A DNA stretch of 64,000 bases from Gemmatimonadaceae bacterium (lineage in GTDB: Bacteria; Gemmatimonadota; Gemmatimonadetes; Gemmatimonadales; Gemmatimonadaceae), in assembly GCA_020852815.1 (NCBI GenBank), contig JADZAN010000024.1, positions 310,001 through 374,000 of the forward strand, given 5' to 3'. This document shows positions 1 to 8,637 of this stretch, piece by piece (position 1 is the first letter of the stretch; each line of letters begins with the position of its first letter). The position numbers and the translations under genes are program-made. The notes beneath the pieces were generated by a model. That model was not told where the DNA came from. It searched no databases and saw only the letters and a program-made list of their open reading frames with translations.

Positions 1-87
1 GTGCTCCCCCGGCGGTGGCGACGCCGGTGGGAGGTGGGGCGCCGCGATCGCACCAGGGCGACGGAGGCACCGCGCGCTTAGGCCACA

Positions 88-1248
88 TCACTCGTGCTTC
101 AGCAGCGGCGTCACGATGTCGGCAATACGCTCGGCAATGCGTCGGTTGGCGGCTTCGGTGACGTGCGCGGCGTGGTCGACGAAGATGGTCGCGGTGTCGG
201 CGTCGAACAGCCCGTACAGGGGGAAGTAGCCGGTCCCGTTCCGGTCGGCCATCGCCGAGTCGATCGACGCGGTGCAGGGGACGAGGAACCGGTTGGTCTG
301 CAGCGACTTCTCCCACGGCGTGAGCGCCTTGCGGGTGGTCTGGTGCGTGGGCTGCATGAAGCGCACGGTCTTGAAGCCCCAGCGCTCCCCCAGCGCCTCG
401 GTGGAGATGGCGATATTGCGGTAGTAGCCCGCCAGCGGGCCGCAGATCTGCGCCGGCCCGCCGGTCACGTTGGGCTCTCGCTCGTTGAGCCCGAGCGCCG
501 ACTGAAGGCGCTGCACCACCTCCGCGTGGCGCCCTAGTCCCACGAGTTCGCCCCAGAAGTCTCGTGTCCCCAGGTCGATCTGCTGCTGTGTGGACTCCTC
601 GCCATAGGTGTGACCCGGGGTGCCGAACTTCCAGGCGGTGGCGATGTCGTTATAGCCGTCGAGGAAGACGACGGCCGTCGGGACGCGCCCGTTAGCCAGC
701 TCCACCAGGAGGGTCGTCGCCTCCTGCGTGGAGTTGAACGCCTGCTGGGCGAGGTTGACGACCTCCACGTCGGTGATCCCGCGTTCGCGCAGCGCCCCCG
801 CCGTATAGGCCGGGATGCTGAACGAATCCCGGGCGGAGAACCCCCACATCGTCGACCCCCCCATCATGTACAACATCCGGCGCGGGGTGCCGGTGATGGG
901 CGGCTGCGGGGTGAGCCGTCGTCCGAGCGAGTCGACGTGCACGTACTTGGCACTCACCGGCTTGGTCCAGAAGGCGCGGTAGGGGTCGAAGCGGTTCTTG
1001 CGTGCGGCCAGCCCGTCGGCCCCGGTAAACGGCCCCCACCAGTCGGTGCCGGCGTACGGATGCAGCGACGAGTCCTTGGCGACTGGTCCGCCGCGCATCG
1101 CCTGGCGCGCTCCGCGCACCCCCCGGTACCCGTATTCGAGGACGAGGAAGAGCAGCAGCGTGATCCCGATCATGAGCCAGGCGTCCCTGAGCAGGCCAAC
1201 GACTCGACCGACTACTCCTCGGGGACCGCGCGACGGCGAAGTGCTCAT
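88..1248 (-). CDS. Membrane-anchored SGNH/GDSL hydrolase-like protein
   Basis: Predicted 386-residue protein with one N-terminal membrane segment (about residues 18-38) and an extracytoplasmic SGNH-type domain. The visible SGNH blocks are GGST (nucleophile Ser block) near residue 130, GYND (block III) near residue 200, and a C-terminal Asp-x-x-His region (VDHAAH) near residue 365. Such proteins act as esterases or acyl-transfer partners on glycans or lipids; the substrate cannot be read from sequence. I chose the ATG at 1248 because the reading frame upstream of it is low-complexity Arg/Ser and lies in the divergent promoter region. It is divergent from the carbamoyltransferase gene, 170 bp away, which fits a role in modifying the same surface product. 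Family assignment is fairly sure, function is not. Confidence 0.75.
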   Translation of the reverse strand: MSTSPSRGPRGVVGRVVGLLRDAWLMIGITLLLFLVLEYGYRGVRGARQAMRGGPVAKDSSLHPYAGTDWWGPFTGADGLAARKNRFDPYRAFWTKPVSAKYVHVDSLGRRLTPQPPITGTPRRMLYMMGGSTMWGFSARDSFSIPAYTAGALRERGITDVEVVNLAQQAFNSTQEATTLLVELANGRVPTAVVFLDGYNDIATAWKFGTPGHTYGEESTQQQIDLGTRDFWGELVGLGRHAEVVQRLQSALGLNEREPNVTGGPAQICGPLAGYYRNIAISTEALGERWGFKTVRFMQPTHQTTRKALTPWEKSLQTNRFLVPCTASIDSAMADRNGTGYFPLYGLFDADTATIFVDHAAHVTEAANRRIAERIADIVTPLLKHE

Positions 1249-1418
1249 CTGGCAACGAGTTGAAGAGAGGAGGACTCGAAAACACGTACCGCCATCCGAT
1301 GTAGATGACCTACGCGCCTGCAACGGGCAAGAAGAATACCGCCCGCGGCGCGGAGGGGGGGACCGGGCCTGCTTCTTGCTCCCCCTAACGACCCTTGCAA
1401 TCCCTACTTCGCACACGA

Positions 1419-3254
1419 ATGCCCGCTCACACGCCGACGCACATCCTCGGCATCTCGGCCTTCTACCACGACAGCGCCGCCTGCCTCGTGCGCGATGGCG
1501 AGATCATCGCCGCCGGGAGCGAGGAACGTTTCACCCGCATCAAGGGTGACTCGAACTTCCCCGCCAAGGCGGTCGAGTTCTGCCTCAGGGAGGCGGGGAT
1601 CGAGACATCGGCGCTCGACGCCGTTGCCTTCTACGACAAGCCGCTCCTCAAGTTCGAGCGCATCCTCGAGACGTACCTCGGCGTGGCGCCGCGCGGCTTC
1701 AAGTCGTTCCTCATGGCGGGCCCGCTCTGGATCAAGGACAAGCTCTACATGGATCGCCAGATCCGTGAGGCGCTCGACTTCCACGGGACCATGCTCTACG
1801 CCGAGCATCACGAGTCTCACGCCGCCAGCGCCTTTTTCCCGTCACCGTTCGAGGAGGCGGCGATCCTCACGATGGACGGCGTGGGCGAATGGGCCACGGC
1901 CTCCATTGGCCGGGGCGAGGGGAACGACCTCTCGATCCTGCAGGAGCTGCACTGGCCCGACTCGTTAGGGCTCCTCTACTCCGCCTTCACGTACTACACC
2001 GGCTTCAAGGTCAACTCGGGCGAGTACAAGGTGATGGGGCTCGCGCCGTACGGCGAGCCGAAGTACGTCGACTTGATCTACAAGGAGTTGCTCGACCTTC
2101 GCGACGATGGGTCGTTTCGCCTGAACCAGCGGTACTTCAACTACCTCGCGGGGCTCACGATGACGAGTCCCGCCTTCGACGCGCTCTTTGGCGGTCCCCC
2201 GCGACAGCCGGAGTCGAGGCTCACGCAGAAGGAGATGGACCTCGCGCGCTCGGTCCAGGTGGTGTGCGAGGAAGTCATGCTGCGCATGGCGCGGACGGCG
2301 CACACCATCACCGGCTCGCGGAACTTGTGCCTGGCGGGGGGCGTGGCGCTCAACTGCGTCGGCAACGGCCGGCTCCTGCGCGAGGGCCCGTTCGAGAACA
2401 TCTGGATCCAGCCGGCTGCTGGTGACGCCGGCGGCGCCCTGGGCGTGGCGCAGCTCGCCTGGCACCGTCACTTCGACAAGCCGCGCAGCGTGGTCCCCGG
2501 AACGGACGCGATGAAGGGGGCATACCTGGGCCCGGCCTTCTCGCCGGCGGAGATCGAGCAGTACCTGCAAAACATCGGGGCACCGTACCTGCGACTCGAT
2601 CGCCCGGATCTGCTGGAGCAGGTGGCGTCGCTCCTGGCGAACGAGAAGGTCGTCGGCTGGTTCGACGGTCGCATGGAGTTCGGCCCGCGCGCGTTAGGCG
2701 CGCGCAGCATCCTGGGCGATGCGCGCAGCCCGCGCATCCAGGCGCAGATGAACCTCAAGATCAAGTTCCGCGAGTCGTTTCGCCCGTTTGCGCCCAGCGT
2801 GTTGCGCGAGCATGTCTCGGAGTACTTCGAGCTGGATCGCGAGTCGCCCTACATGCTCCTCGTCGCCCCGGTCAAGGAAGAGCGCCAGGTTCCCATGACC
2901 GACGCCGAGCAGCGCCTGTGGGGGATCGAGCAACTGAACGTGGTGCGCTCCGACATCCCCGCCGTCACGCACATCGACTACTCGGCACGCGTGCAGACCG
3001 TGACGCACGAGACGAGCCCCAACTACTACGACCTCATCTCCGCGTTCAAGCGGCAGACGGGGTGCCCGGTCGTCGTGAACACCTCATTCAACGTGCGCGG
3101 CGAGCCGATCGTTTGTACGCCGGCCGACGCGTATCGCTGCTTCATGCGCACCCACATCGATGCCCTCGTGCTGTACCCGTTCCTCCTGGTCAAGGAGGGG
3201 CAGCCCGAGTGGAAGGAGACGGGAGATTGGCGGACCGAATTCCAGCTGGATTGA
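1419..3254 (+). CDS. Carbamoyltransferase, NodU/CmcH family
   Basis: A 611-residue full-length NodU/TobZ-type O-carbamoyltransferase, which moves a carbamoyl group from carbamoyl phosphate via carbamoyl-adenylate to a hydroxyl of a sugar or metabolite. The N-terminal half is a Kae1-like domain, with HDSAA near residue 18, HHESHAASA near residue 127 and DGVGE shortly after; these His residues bind metal in the family. The C-terminal YrdC-like domain carries GPRALGARS near residue 425 and NTSFNVRGEP near residue 555. I prefer the ATG at 1419; a TTG at 1395 is also in frame. Its stop overlaps the TTG start of the next gene. The neighbouring SxtJ-like and DUF5989 genes commonly accompany this family, so the acceptor is probably an envelope glycan or glycolipid; that is inferred. 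Confidence 0.93.
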   Translation: MPAHTPTHILGISAFYHDSAACLVRDGEIIAAGSEERFTRIKGDSNFPAKAVEFCLREAGIETSALDAVAFYDKPLLKFERILETYLGVAPRGFKSFLMAGPLWIKDKLYMDRQIREALDFHGTMLYAEHHESHAASAFFPSPFEEAAILTMDGVGEWATASIGRGEGNDLSILQELHWPDSLGLLYSAFTYYTGFKVNSGEYKVMGLAPYGEPKYVDLIYKELLDLRDDGSFRLNQRYFNYLAGLTMTSPAFDALFGGPPRQPESRLTQKEMDLARSVQVVCEEVMLRMARTAHTITGSRNLCLAGGVALNCVGNGRLLREGPFENIWIQPAAGDAGGALGVAQLAWHRHFDKPRSVVPGTDAMKGAYLGPAFSPAEIEQYLQNIGAPYLRLDRPDLLEQVASLLANEKVVGWFDGRMEFGPRALGARSILGDARSPRIQAQMNLKIKFRESFRPFAPSVLREHVSEYFELDRESPYMLLVAPVKEERQVPMTDAEQRLWGIEQLNVVRSDIPAVTHIDYSARVQTVTHETSPNYYDLISAFKRQTGCPVVVNTSFNVRGEPIVCTPADAYRCFMRTHIDALVLYPFLLVKEGQPEWKETGDWRTEFQLD

Positions 3255-3649
3255 GCGCGCCGGCGTTCACGGCGAGGGACGGACGCAAGTTCGGCCTCAC
3301 CGTCGGCGCCGCCTTCGCCCTCTTTGGCGCGATCTCGCGCTGGCGCGGGCACGACACTGCGCCGCTGGTGCTGTGGTCGTTAGGCGGTGCCCTCATCGCC
3401 GGCGGGGCGCTCATCCCCGCGCACCTCGGCGGCGTCTTTCGCGCGTGGATGGGGTTCGCCCACGCCCTGTCCAGGGTTACCACCCCCATCTTCATGGGGG
3501 TCATCTACTTCCTCGTCATCACCCCCATGGGTCTCGCCATGCGCCTGTTCGGGCGGGATCCGCTCGCCCATCGGGCGACCGGGACAGGTTACTGGGTCAC
3601 CCGGACGCCCGATCCCGACAAAGCCACGTCGCTCAACCGACAGTTCTGA
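3251..3649 (+). CDS. SxtJ-like small membrane protein
   Basis: A 132-residue membrane protein beginning at a TTG that overlaps the TGA of the carbamoyltransferase gene, so translation is probably coupled. It has about three hydrophobic segments (residues 15-30, 35-58 and 72-100) and a polar C-terminal tail rich in Arg, Asp and Thr with a GYWV motif. This layout and the tail resemble the SxtJ family, named from saxitoxin clusters but most often found beside carbamoyltransferases and DUF5989 proteins. No catalytic residues are recognisable. Its role is unknown; placing or scaffolding the carbamoyltransferase at the membrane is plausible but inferred. Codon use matches the neighbours. Confidence 0.8.
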   Translation: MSAPAFTARDGRKFGLTVGAAFALFGAISRWRGHDTAPLVLWSLGGALIAGGALIPAHLGGVFRAWMGFAHALSRVTTPIFMGVIYFLVITPMGLAMRLFGRDPLAHRATGTGYWVTRTPDPDKATSLNRQF

Positions 3650-3714
3650 TGCGGCTGGCGGGCTTGCCCCCTACCCGCTGATTGCATCCTTCCCCAGACC
3701 GACCAGGTGATTCC

Positions 3715-3873
3715 GTGTCGCAATCCTCGTTGACGCGCGAGCTGTGGGCCTTCATGAAGGCGCGCAAGAAGTGGTGGCTCCTCCCGCTCATCCTCCTCAT
3801 GCTCCTTGTCGGGACGCTCCTCGTCTTCGCCAAGGGTTCGGTCCTCGCACCGTTCATCTACACGATCTTCTGA
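3715..3873 (+). CDS. DUF5989 family small membrane protein
   Basis: A 52-residue protein with a short basic amphipathic start (RELWAFMKARKKWW) followed by one transmembrane helix (about residues 22-40) and a short tail ending in TIF. This matches the DUF5989 family, which accompanies NodU-type carbamoyltransferases and SxtJ-like proteins. The GTG at 3715 is chosen because an AGGTGA element sits just upstream and the sequence before it is not protein-like. It is the last gene of the three-gene carbamoylation unit and is followed by a perfect 12-bp hairpin. Function unknown. Confidence 0.75.
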   Translation: MSQSSLTRELWAFMKARKKWWLLPLILLMLLVGTLLVFAKGSVLAPFIYTIF

Positions 3874-3910
3874 CGGCGCGCGCGCTTGTCGCCGCGCGCA
3901 GGTATGCACA

Positions 3911-3940
3911 GGGGGCGCGGTCGCTGCTGACCGCGCCCCC
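3911..3940. terminator. Bidirectional hairpin between convergent genes
   Basis: A perfect 12-bp inverted repeat (GGGGGCGCGGTC, loop GCTGCT, GACCGCGCCCCC) lies in the 110-bp convergent gap between the DUF5989 gene and the SGNH-like gene on the other strand. The position suggests a shared terminator. There is no clear T-tract on either side, so it may work with Rho or only as a 3'-end stabiliser. Confidence 0.6.
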
Positions 3941-3983
3941 GTGCCGTGTTCGCTTCCCTGACGACCGTTCGTTCGATGCATGC

Positions 3984-4970
3984 TCAGGGCGTGGGATCGT
4001 TCGGCGTCCCGCTCGCCGAGAAGCGGCGCGCCAGCTCCTTTCCCAGCGCCGAGGCGAAGCGCGGGGCGTCGCCCTGGTCGAGATGCGATCCGTCAAAGCA
4101 GTCAAAGCTGACGAGCTCGGGGAAGTCCTCGGCGGCGATCGCGACTGCGCGAGTCTCCCTGGCGAGAGGATCCCAGTACGTTGCCCGGGGATAGCGGCGC
4201 TCCTCGATGGCTCGCCGCGGGCCACACGCCGGGAGATAGAGCAGCACGACGCGACCGCCGCGATCGAGGATGCGGTTCACCGAATGCTCGATGCGCGCCA
4301 CGAGGGCGTCGTACTCCGACTGGTTGGCGGGGCGCCCGGTCCGCTCGGCGATGCCGTACTCCAACCCGTGAAAGCCGGTGACCGGATCCCACGGACGCGT
4401 GGCCGTCAGCGCGCGCTGGTACACGGGGCCGAACCGATCCGGGCGCAGCGCGGCGTTGCCCGGCACCGGGAGGCGCCCCTCGCGCAGCTCGCGCACGAAG
4501 CGCCCCGGGAGGAGCGCCGGTGCGCGAAAGACGACATGCTGCAGGGCGTGGACACGCAGCCAGTCCTCCCACATGGCGGCGGGGCTCACGCGCTCGCGCC
4601 GGTAGCGCGCGATGACCTCGCGCCCGCGCACCTCCGAGCGCAGCGTGGCGTCGAACACGAACAAGGGGAGGATTTCCGCCAGGAGCAATCCGTGGAAGTC
4701 TGTCGAGTCGGCGAGGTACTCGAGCACCGGCAGCGGCGAGTTGCCGGGAAGGGAGAGGTTCACCGGCCGCGCGCCGGGGAATGCGCGGCGGAATGCGTCG
4801 GGGTCGAGCGCCGCCTGGATGCGCGACGTGCCCGCGACCACGGTCCCGCCGCTCTGGAGGCGGTTGAAGGCCAGTACCCACGACTCGTCGACCGACTCGA
4901 CGCGCGGCCGGAAGCCGCGCGCGCGCCAGAGCACTTCCCATCCGCCAAGCACGACGACGACGAGGAGCAT
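3984..4970 (-). CDS. SGNH-like acyl-transfer partner of MBOAT
   Basis: A roughly 328-residue protein with an N-terminal signal anchor (LLVVVVLGGWEVLW) and an SGNH/AlgJ-X-like extracytoplasmic domain. A GTSR motif near residue 48 resembles the nucleophile block and DGSHLD near residue 303 resembles the C-terminal Asp-x-x-His block. Proteins like this usually act with an MBOAT enzyme: the MBOAT moves an acyl group across the membrane and the SGNH partner places it on the glycan. The gene lies 46 bp downstream of the MBOAT gene on the same strand. The start is uncertain; the ATG at 4970 is chosen because it immediately precedes the hydrophobic anchor. Confidence 0.7.
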   Translation of the reverse strand: MLLVVVVLGGWEVLWRARGFRPRVESVDESWVLAFNRLQSGGTVVAGTSRIQAALDPDAFRRAFPGARPVNLSLPGNSPLPVLEYLADSTDFHGLLLAEILPLFVFDATLRSEVRGREVIARYRRERVSPAAMWEDWLRVHALQHVVFRAPALLPGRFVRELREGRLPVPGNAALRPDRFGPVYQRALTATRPWDPVTGFHGLEYGIAERTGRPANQSEYDALVARIEHSVNRILDRGGRVVLLYLPACGPRRAIEERRYPRATYWDPLARETRAVAIAAEDFPELVSFDCFDGSHLDQGDAPRFASALGKELARRFSASGTPNDPTP

Positions 4971-5016
4971 CGTCCAGCGCCAGGTGTGCCCCCAGCCGCC
5001 GACAGGCAGGCGGTCG

Positions 5017-6438
5017 TTAGAACTGGAAGTAGATGAACGCACGTTCGTCACCGGAAGCGAGGCAGATCGCGAGGACCATCGAGGCCAGAACCACAGGGCG
5101 CAACCAGCGGGGAAGTCCCTTCCACTCGTCCTCGATGCTGGAGGCGCGCATGCGCCAGTGGGCCGCCAGCAGCAAGACGGTGATCCCGACCACGATCGCG
5201 CGGTCCTGGTTGGTGAGGAGCATCTGGTCGCTCCCGCCCAGCAGCATGGCGCGGCTGATGCGCCAGGCGTCGGCCAGGGAGTGGGCGCGGAAGTACACCC
5301 ACGTGACGCAGACCAGGGCGTACGTGCCCAGCGCCAGCGCCAGTTGCATGAGCGGGACGGACCAGACGCGCGCGCCGCCCCACAACTGCCGCGCTCGACG
5401 CTCGGCCACCAGGTACGTGCCGTGCAAGGCCCCCCACACGACGAAACGCCACGCCGCACCGTGCCACAGCCCGCCAATGAGCATGGTGAGCATCAGGTTC
5501 ACCTGCGTGCGCGCTGCCCCGCGGCGGTTGCCGCCTAACGGGACGTAGAGGTAGTCGCGCAACCAGGTCGACAGCGAGATGTGCCAGCGCCGCCAGAAGT
5601 CGGAGAAGCCGACCGCCGCGTACGGGAAGCGGAAGTTGTCGGTGAGGACAAAGCCCAGGCACAGGGCACAGCCGATCGCCGTGGTGGTGTAGCCGGCGAA
5701 GTCGAAGAAGATCTGCGCCGAGAAGGCGAGCGTCCCCGTCCACGCGTCGATGAAGCCGGCGCGAGACGCGGCACCGAACACCGTGTCGGCGGCCGGGGCC
5801 AGCAGCGTGTCGGCCAGGATCACCTTCTCGAACAGGCCCAGCACCATCAGGGCGAGCCCCCACCCCAACTGGTCGCGCGTGGCGCGGCGAGGCTCGACGC
5901 ACTGCGGGAGGAAGTCGGCGGCGCGGATGATCGGCCCCGCCACGAGGTGCGGGAAGAAGGTGATGAAGAAGGCGTAGTCGAGGAACGAGCGCCCCGGCTC
6001 CATCACCCGGTAGTACACGTCGATGGTGTACGACAGCGTGAGAAAGGTGTAGAACGAGATCCCGATCGGGAGGATGATGCTCCACTCCGGCGGTTGATAC
6101 TCCACGCCGAACATCGCCACGAGCCGCGTGAAGTTCTCCAGCAGGAAGCCGCCGTACTTGAAGAAGGCCAGCACGCCCAGGTTGAACACGAGGCTGAAGC
6201 CCAGCAGCGCGCGGCGATACGATGGGCGCTCGCTGGCCGCCATGCGCTTCGCGATCTCCCAGTCGATCACCGTCGAGGCGATGAGGAGGAGCACGAAGGG
6301 GGGATTCCACGCCGCGTAGAAGATGTAGCTGGCCACGAGCAGCACCACCTTCCGCCCGGTCCAGCCGATGGGGAGGAGGTAGTACATCGCCATGACCACG
6401 GCGAAGAAGACGAGGAACGTGAGCGAGTTGAAGACCAT
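5017..6438 (-). CDS. MBOAT family membrane-bound O-acyltransferase
   Basis: A 473-residue polytopic protein of the AlgI/DltB branch of the MBOAT family. The signature is clear: the motif GGLWHGAAWRF near residue 325 holds the conserved membrane His, and an earlier FPHLVAGPI motif near residue 172 is typical of AlgI-like enzymes. It probably transfers acetyl or a similar acyl group to a surface glycan or glycolipid. It is the middle gene of a leftward trio, 39 bp after the large membrane protein and 46 bp before the SGNH partner. Length is normal for the family. The acyl donor and acceptor cannot be told from sequence. Confidence 0.93.
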   Translation of the reverse strand: MVFNSLTFLVFFAVVMAMYYLLPIGWTGRKVVLLVASYIFYAAWNPPFVLLLIASTVIDWEIAKRMAASERPSYRRALLGFSLVFNLGVLAFFKYGGFLLENFTRLVAMFGVEYQPPEWSIILPIGISFYTFLTLSYTIDVYYRVMEPGRSFLDYAFFITFFPHLVAGPIIRAADFLPQCVEPRRATRDQLGWGLALMVLGLFEKVILADTLLAPAADTVFGAASRAGFIDAWTGTLAFSAQIFFDFAGYTTTAIGCALCLGFVLTDNFRFPYAAVGFSDFWRRWHISLSTWLRDYLYVPLGGNRRGAARTQVNLMLTMLIGGLWHGAAWRFVVWGALHGTYLVAERRARQLWGGARVWSVPLMQLALALGTYALVCVTWVYFRAHSLADAWRISRAMLLGGSDQMLLTNQDRAIVVGITVLLLAAHWRMRASSIEDEWKGLPRWLRPVVLASMVLAICLASGDERAFIYFQF

Positions 6439-6477
6439 GGGAGTGGGGGGCGGGCTGCTATCGGCGTCGGCGCGCGG

Positions 6478-8406
6478 TCATGGTCGCTGAGGGCGGAGCG
6501 AGGTGTTCCGGCTGGCGGCGCGGCACCCCTTTCCGCCAGTGGCGCGATCGAGCTCGGCGATCGCCGCCGTGAAGAGCGGGCGGTTCGCCGGCCAGTACTG
6601 CATCTCCCACCCACCATCCACCGCAAAGCCGCGATCGAGGCGCCCCGCCTCCCGCAGCCGAAGGTTAGGGGACGGGTTGGGGGTGCAGGGAATGGCGGTC
6701 GTGGCACAGGTGCGCGGCGTGAAACGCAGCGCGAGCCCGCTGCGCGTCACGAACTCGGTCACCGTCGGCGCAAAGGGCGTCGGCTGCAACAGCGTCGCCT
6801 CGCCGGGCACCATGAAGTTCTCCAGCACCACGCGCTTCCACGCCGCCAGCCTGCGATGCATGGGGGAGGGCGAGAGCACGGGGTGAATGAGGAGCGGGCT
6901 CACCCCCACCACGAGGAGGGCGAGCCAGTAGCGTCGCGCCGCCTCCCATGACGCGCCGCCACCAAACCGCCGAAAGCAGGCGGCGACCGCGAGCGCCGCC
7001 AGGATCCAGACCAGCGGCGACGCGTAGCGCGGTTCAGGAGCCAGCACGAACCAGGCAACGACGCCAATGGCCGGCGGCAGCGCGAGCCACGACCCACCGG
7101 GCGAATCGGTTCCGCGACGCCCCAGGACATGCCCCACCAGCAGCACCAAGCCCACCACCACGATGATGGCGACCGGAATCACCAGCATGTGCAGGTCGGC
7201 GGTGGCGCTCTCGGCGAACCATCGACCGAACCACCCCCCTAGCCCCACCTCGCCCATGATGACCTCGCGCTCGTCGACCGAGGCGCGCGACGAGAAGGCG
7301 GCGAAGGCGAATTCGCAGTCGGCATGCGCCTCGGGTGCCCGCCAGTCCACCGGGAAGGCGAAGGCGCTGGACGGGAAGAGCGGATAGCCGCTGAGTACCA
7401 CGCCACGCCCCATCCACACGACGGCGATCACCGCGGGGACGAGAACGCTCCACGCCATCCCCCGGCGCAACAGGCGAGCGTCCGGTCGCTCCACCAGCAA
7501 CCATCGCCCCAGGATGACAACCGCCAGCAGCACCGCCACCAGCGCGACGCTCACCTTGAACGTCACCGCGATCGCCATGAACGCGAGGACGCAAAAGGCG
7601 CGATAGGCGCGTTCCACGGGGGGCGCCCCGCGATCCGTCAGGAACTTGAACGACTCCGAGGCCGCCATGAGCAGGAAGACGGTCTCCGGGAGGTCGGTGG
7701 CAAAGCTGGTGAGCCAGTCCTGCACCACCATGTTCGTTGCCGGCGCGATGAAGACCGCGTCGAACACCCCCTGCAACCGATCGCTCCCGCTCGAGCGCCA
7801 GACGCGGAACAGGCCAAGCCACGCGAACGACAGGAAGGCCTGCAGCAGCAAGCCGTTGGCGATGTGGTGCGCCTCGCCGCTCCACGGCCCCGCATCGAGC
7901 AGCGCATCGTACACGAACGAGCCGTTGTTGAAGCCCAGCGGTCCGAAGAGATTCGCCAGCCCGGGGACCGTCGGGTAAGCCTTGGCCCACAGCACCCCCT
8001 GATAGTGATACAGGGCGGTGTCGGAGTTGATGAGCGGGCTGCGACAGAGGTTCGCCACCCACAGCGCCGACACGATGAGCACCGCGGGAAGCCACCGCGT
8101 GCGCGCCCATGGCTCGTCGCGCCCCAGCGCTCTCAGCGCCCGGCGCCATGGCACCAACGCCCCGAGCCCCCCGGCGACGACAATCGCCAAGGGGGCGCCG
8201 TTGATGGGGAGGACAAACGTCCACGCATAGAGGAGCGCGACCGCCAGCCCCACTCCAACGAAGAACGCCACCGGGACATCGCGAACTGCCAGCGATTGCA
8301 CGCCAAACGCGCGGCGCACCGACAGCCCCAACCCGACGAAGGCGGCGGCGAGCACCACCTGCGACAGGAGAATGGCGAGCGTTCCCGCGAGGGCGGCGGC
8401 GATCAC
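6478..8406 (-). CDS. Large polytopic membrane protein, possible GT-C glycosyltransferase
   Basis: A 642-residue protein with about ten to twelve hydrophobic segments over residues 1-500 and a soluble tail of about 110 residues. After the first few helices it carries an extracytoplasmic loop with a DTALYHYQ motif near residue 130, followed by a GLANLFGPLGFN segment. This arrangement recalls the LIC_10190-type membrane proteins and GT-C sugar transferases, where an acidic residue in the first large loop is catalytic. It starts with GTG and is the first gene of the leftward trio with MBOAT and SGNH. I infer a sugar transferase or polymer-assembly role; the fold is likely, the reaction unproven. 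Confidence 0.6.
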   Translation of the reverse strand: MIAAALAGTLAILLSQVVLAAAFVGLGLSVRRAFGVQSLAVRDVPVAFFVGVGLAVALLYAWTFVLPINGAPLAIVVAGGLGALVPWRRALRALGRDEPWARTRWLPAVLIVSALWVANLCRSPLINSDTALYHYQGVLWAKAYPTVPGLANLFGPLGFNNGSFVYDALLDAGPWSGEAHHIANGLLLQAFLSFAWLGLFRVWRSSGSDRLQGVFDAVFIAPATNMVVQDWLTSFATDLPETVFLLMAASESFKFLTDRGAPPVERAYRAFCVLAFMAIAVTFKVSVALVAVLLAVVILGRWLLVERPDARLLRRGMAWSVLVPAVIAVVWMGRGVVLSGYPLFPSSAFAFPVDWRAPEAHADCEFAFAAFSSRASVDEREVIMGEVGLGGWFGRWFAESATADLHMLVIPVAIIVVVGLVLLVGHVLGRRGTDSPGGSWLALPPAIGVVAWFVLAPEPRYASPLVWILAALAVAACFRRFGGGASWEAARRYWLALLVVGVSPLLIHPVLSPSPMHRRLAAWKRVVLENFMVPGEATLLQPTPFAPTVTEFVTRSGLALRFTPRTCATTAIPCTPNPSPNLRLREAGRLDRGFAVDGGWEMQYWPANRPLFTAAIAELDRATGGKGCRAASRNTSLRPQRP

Positions 8407-8637
8407 GATCGGGGAGGGGGTGTGGAGCGCAGGGGGTCTCTTCGAGCGGGGGAAGCACCGGCGAGACGATCACCAACCGATGGGTGACGCTGCCGTGTAC
8501 GGTTCCTGCAGGAGACGGATCGTCCTCCACATGCAGCATTGGTACCAAGACGTCAGGCCCGTTTCCACGGGCTGCGCGCGCGACGCGACCGGTCGTTGCG
8601 CCGCCGACCCAGGTGAGTGAAACAGGAGAGCGAAGGA

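Noticed and set aside
1-87. Possible start of another minus-strand gene at the left edge
   Set aside because: Only 87 bases are visible, Pro/Gly-rich in translation, with no motif; not enough to call.
3744-5036. Long plus-strand open frame opposite the SGNH/MBOAT genes
   Set aside because: Its sequence is low-complexity Arg/Ala/Gly/Pro with no recognisable domain, while the opposite strand encodes clear SGNH and MBOAT motifs. GC-rich codon bias creates such long shadows throughout the window.
7324-8487. Plus-strand frame of nearly 390 codons opposite the large membrane protein
   Set aside because: It is composed of His/Arg/Gln/Glu repeats typical of antisense reads of a hydrophobic protein. 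The minus strand has a consistent polytopic protein.
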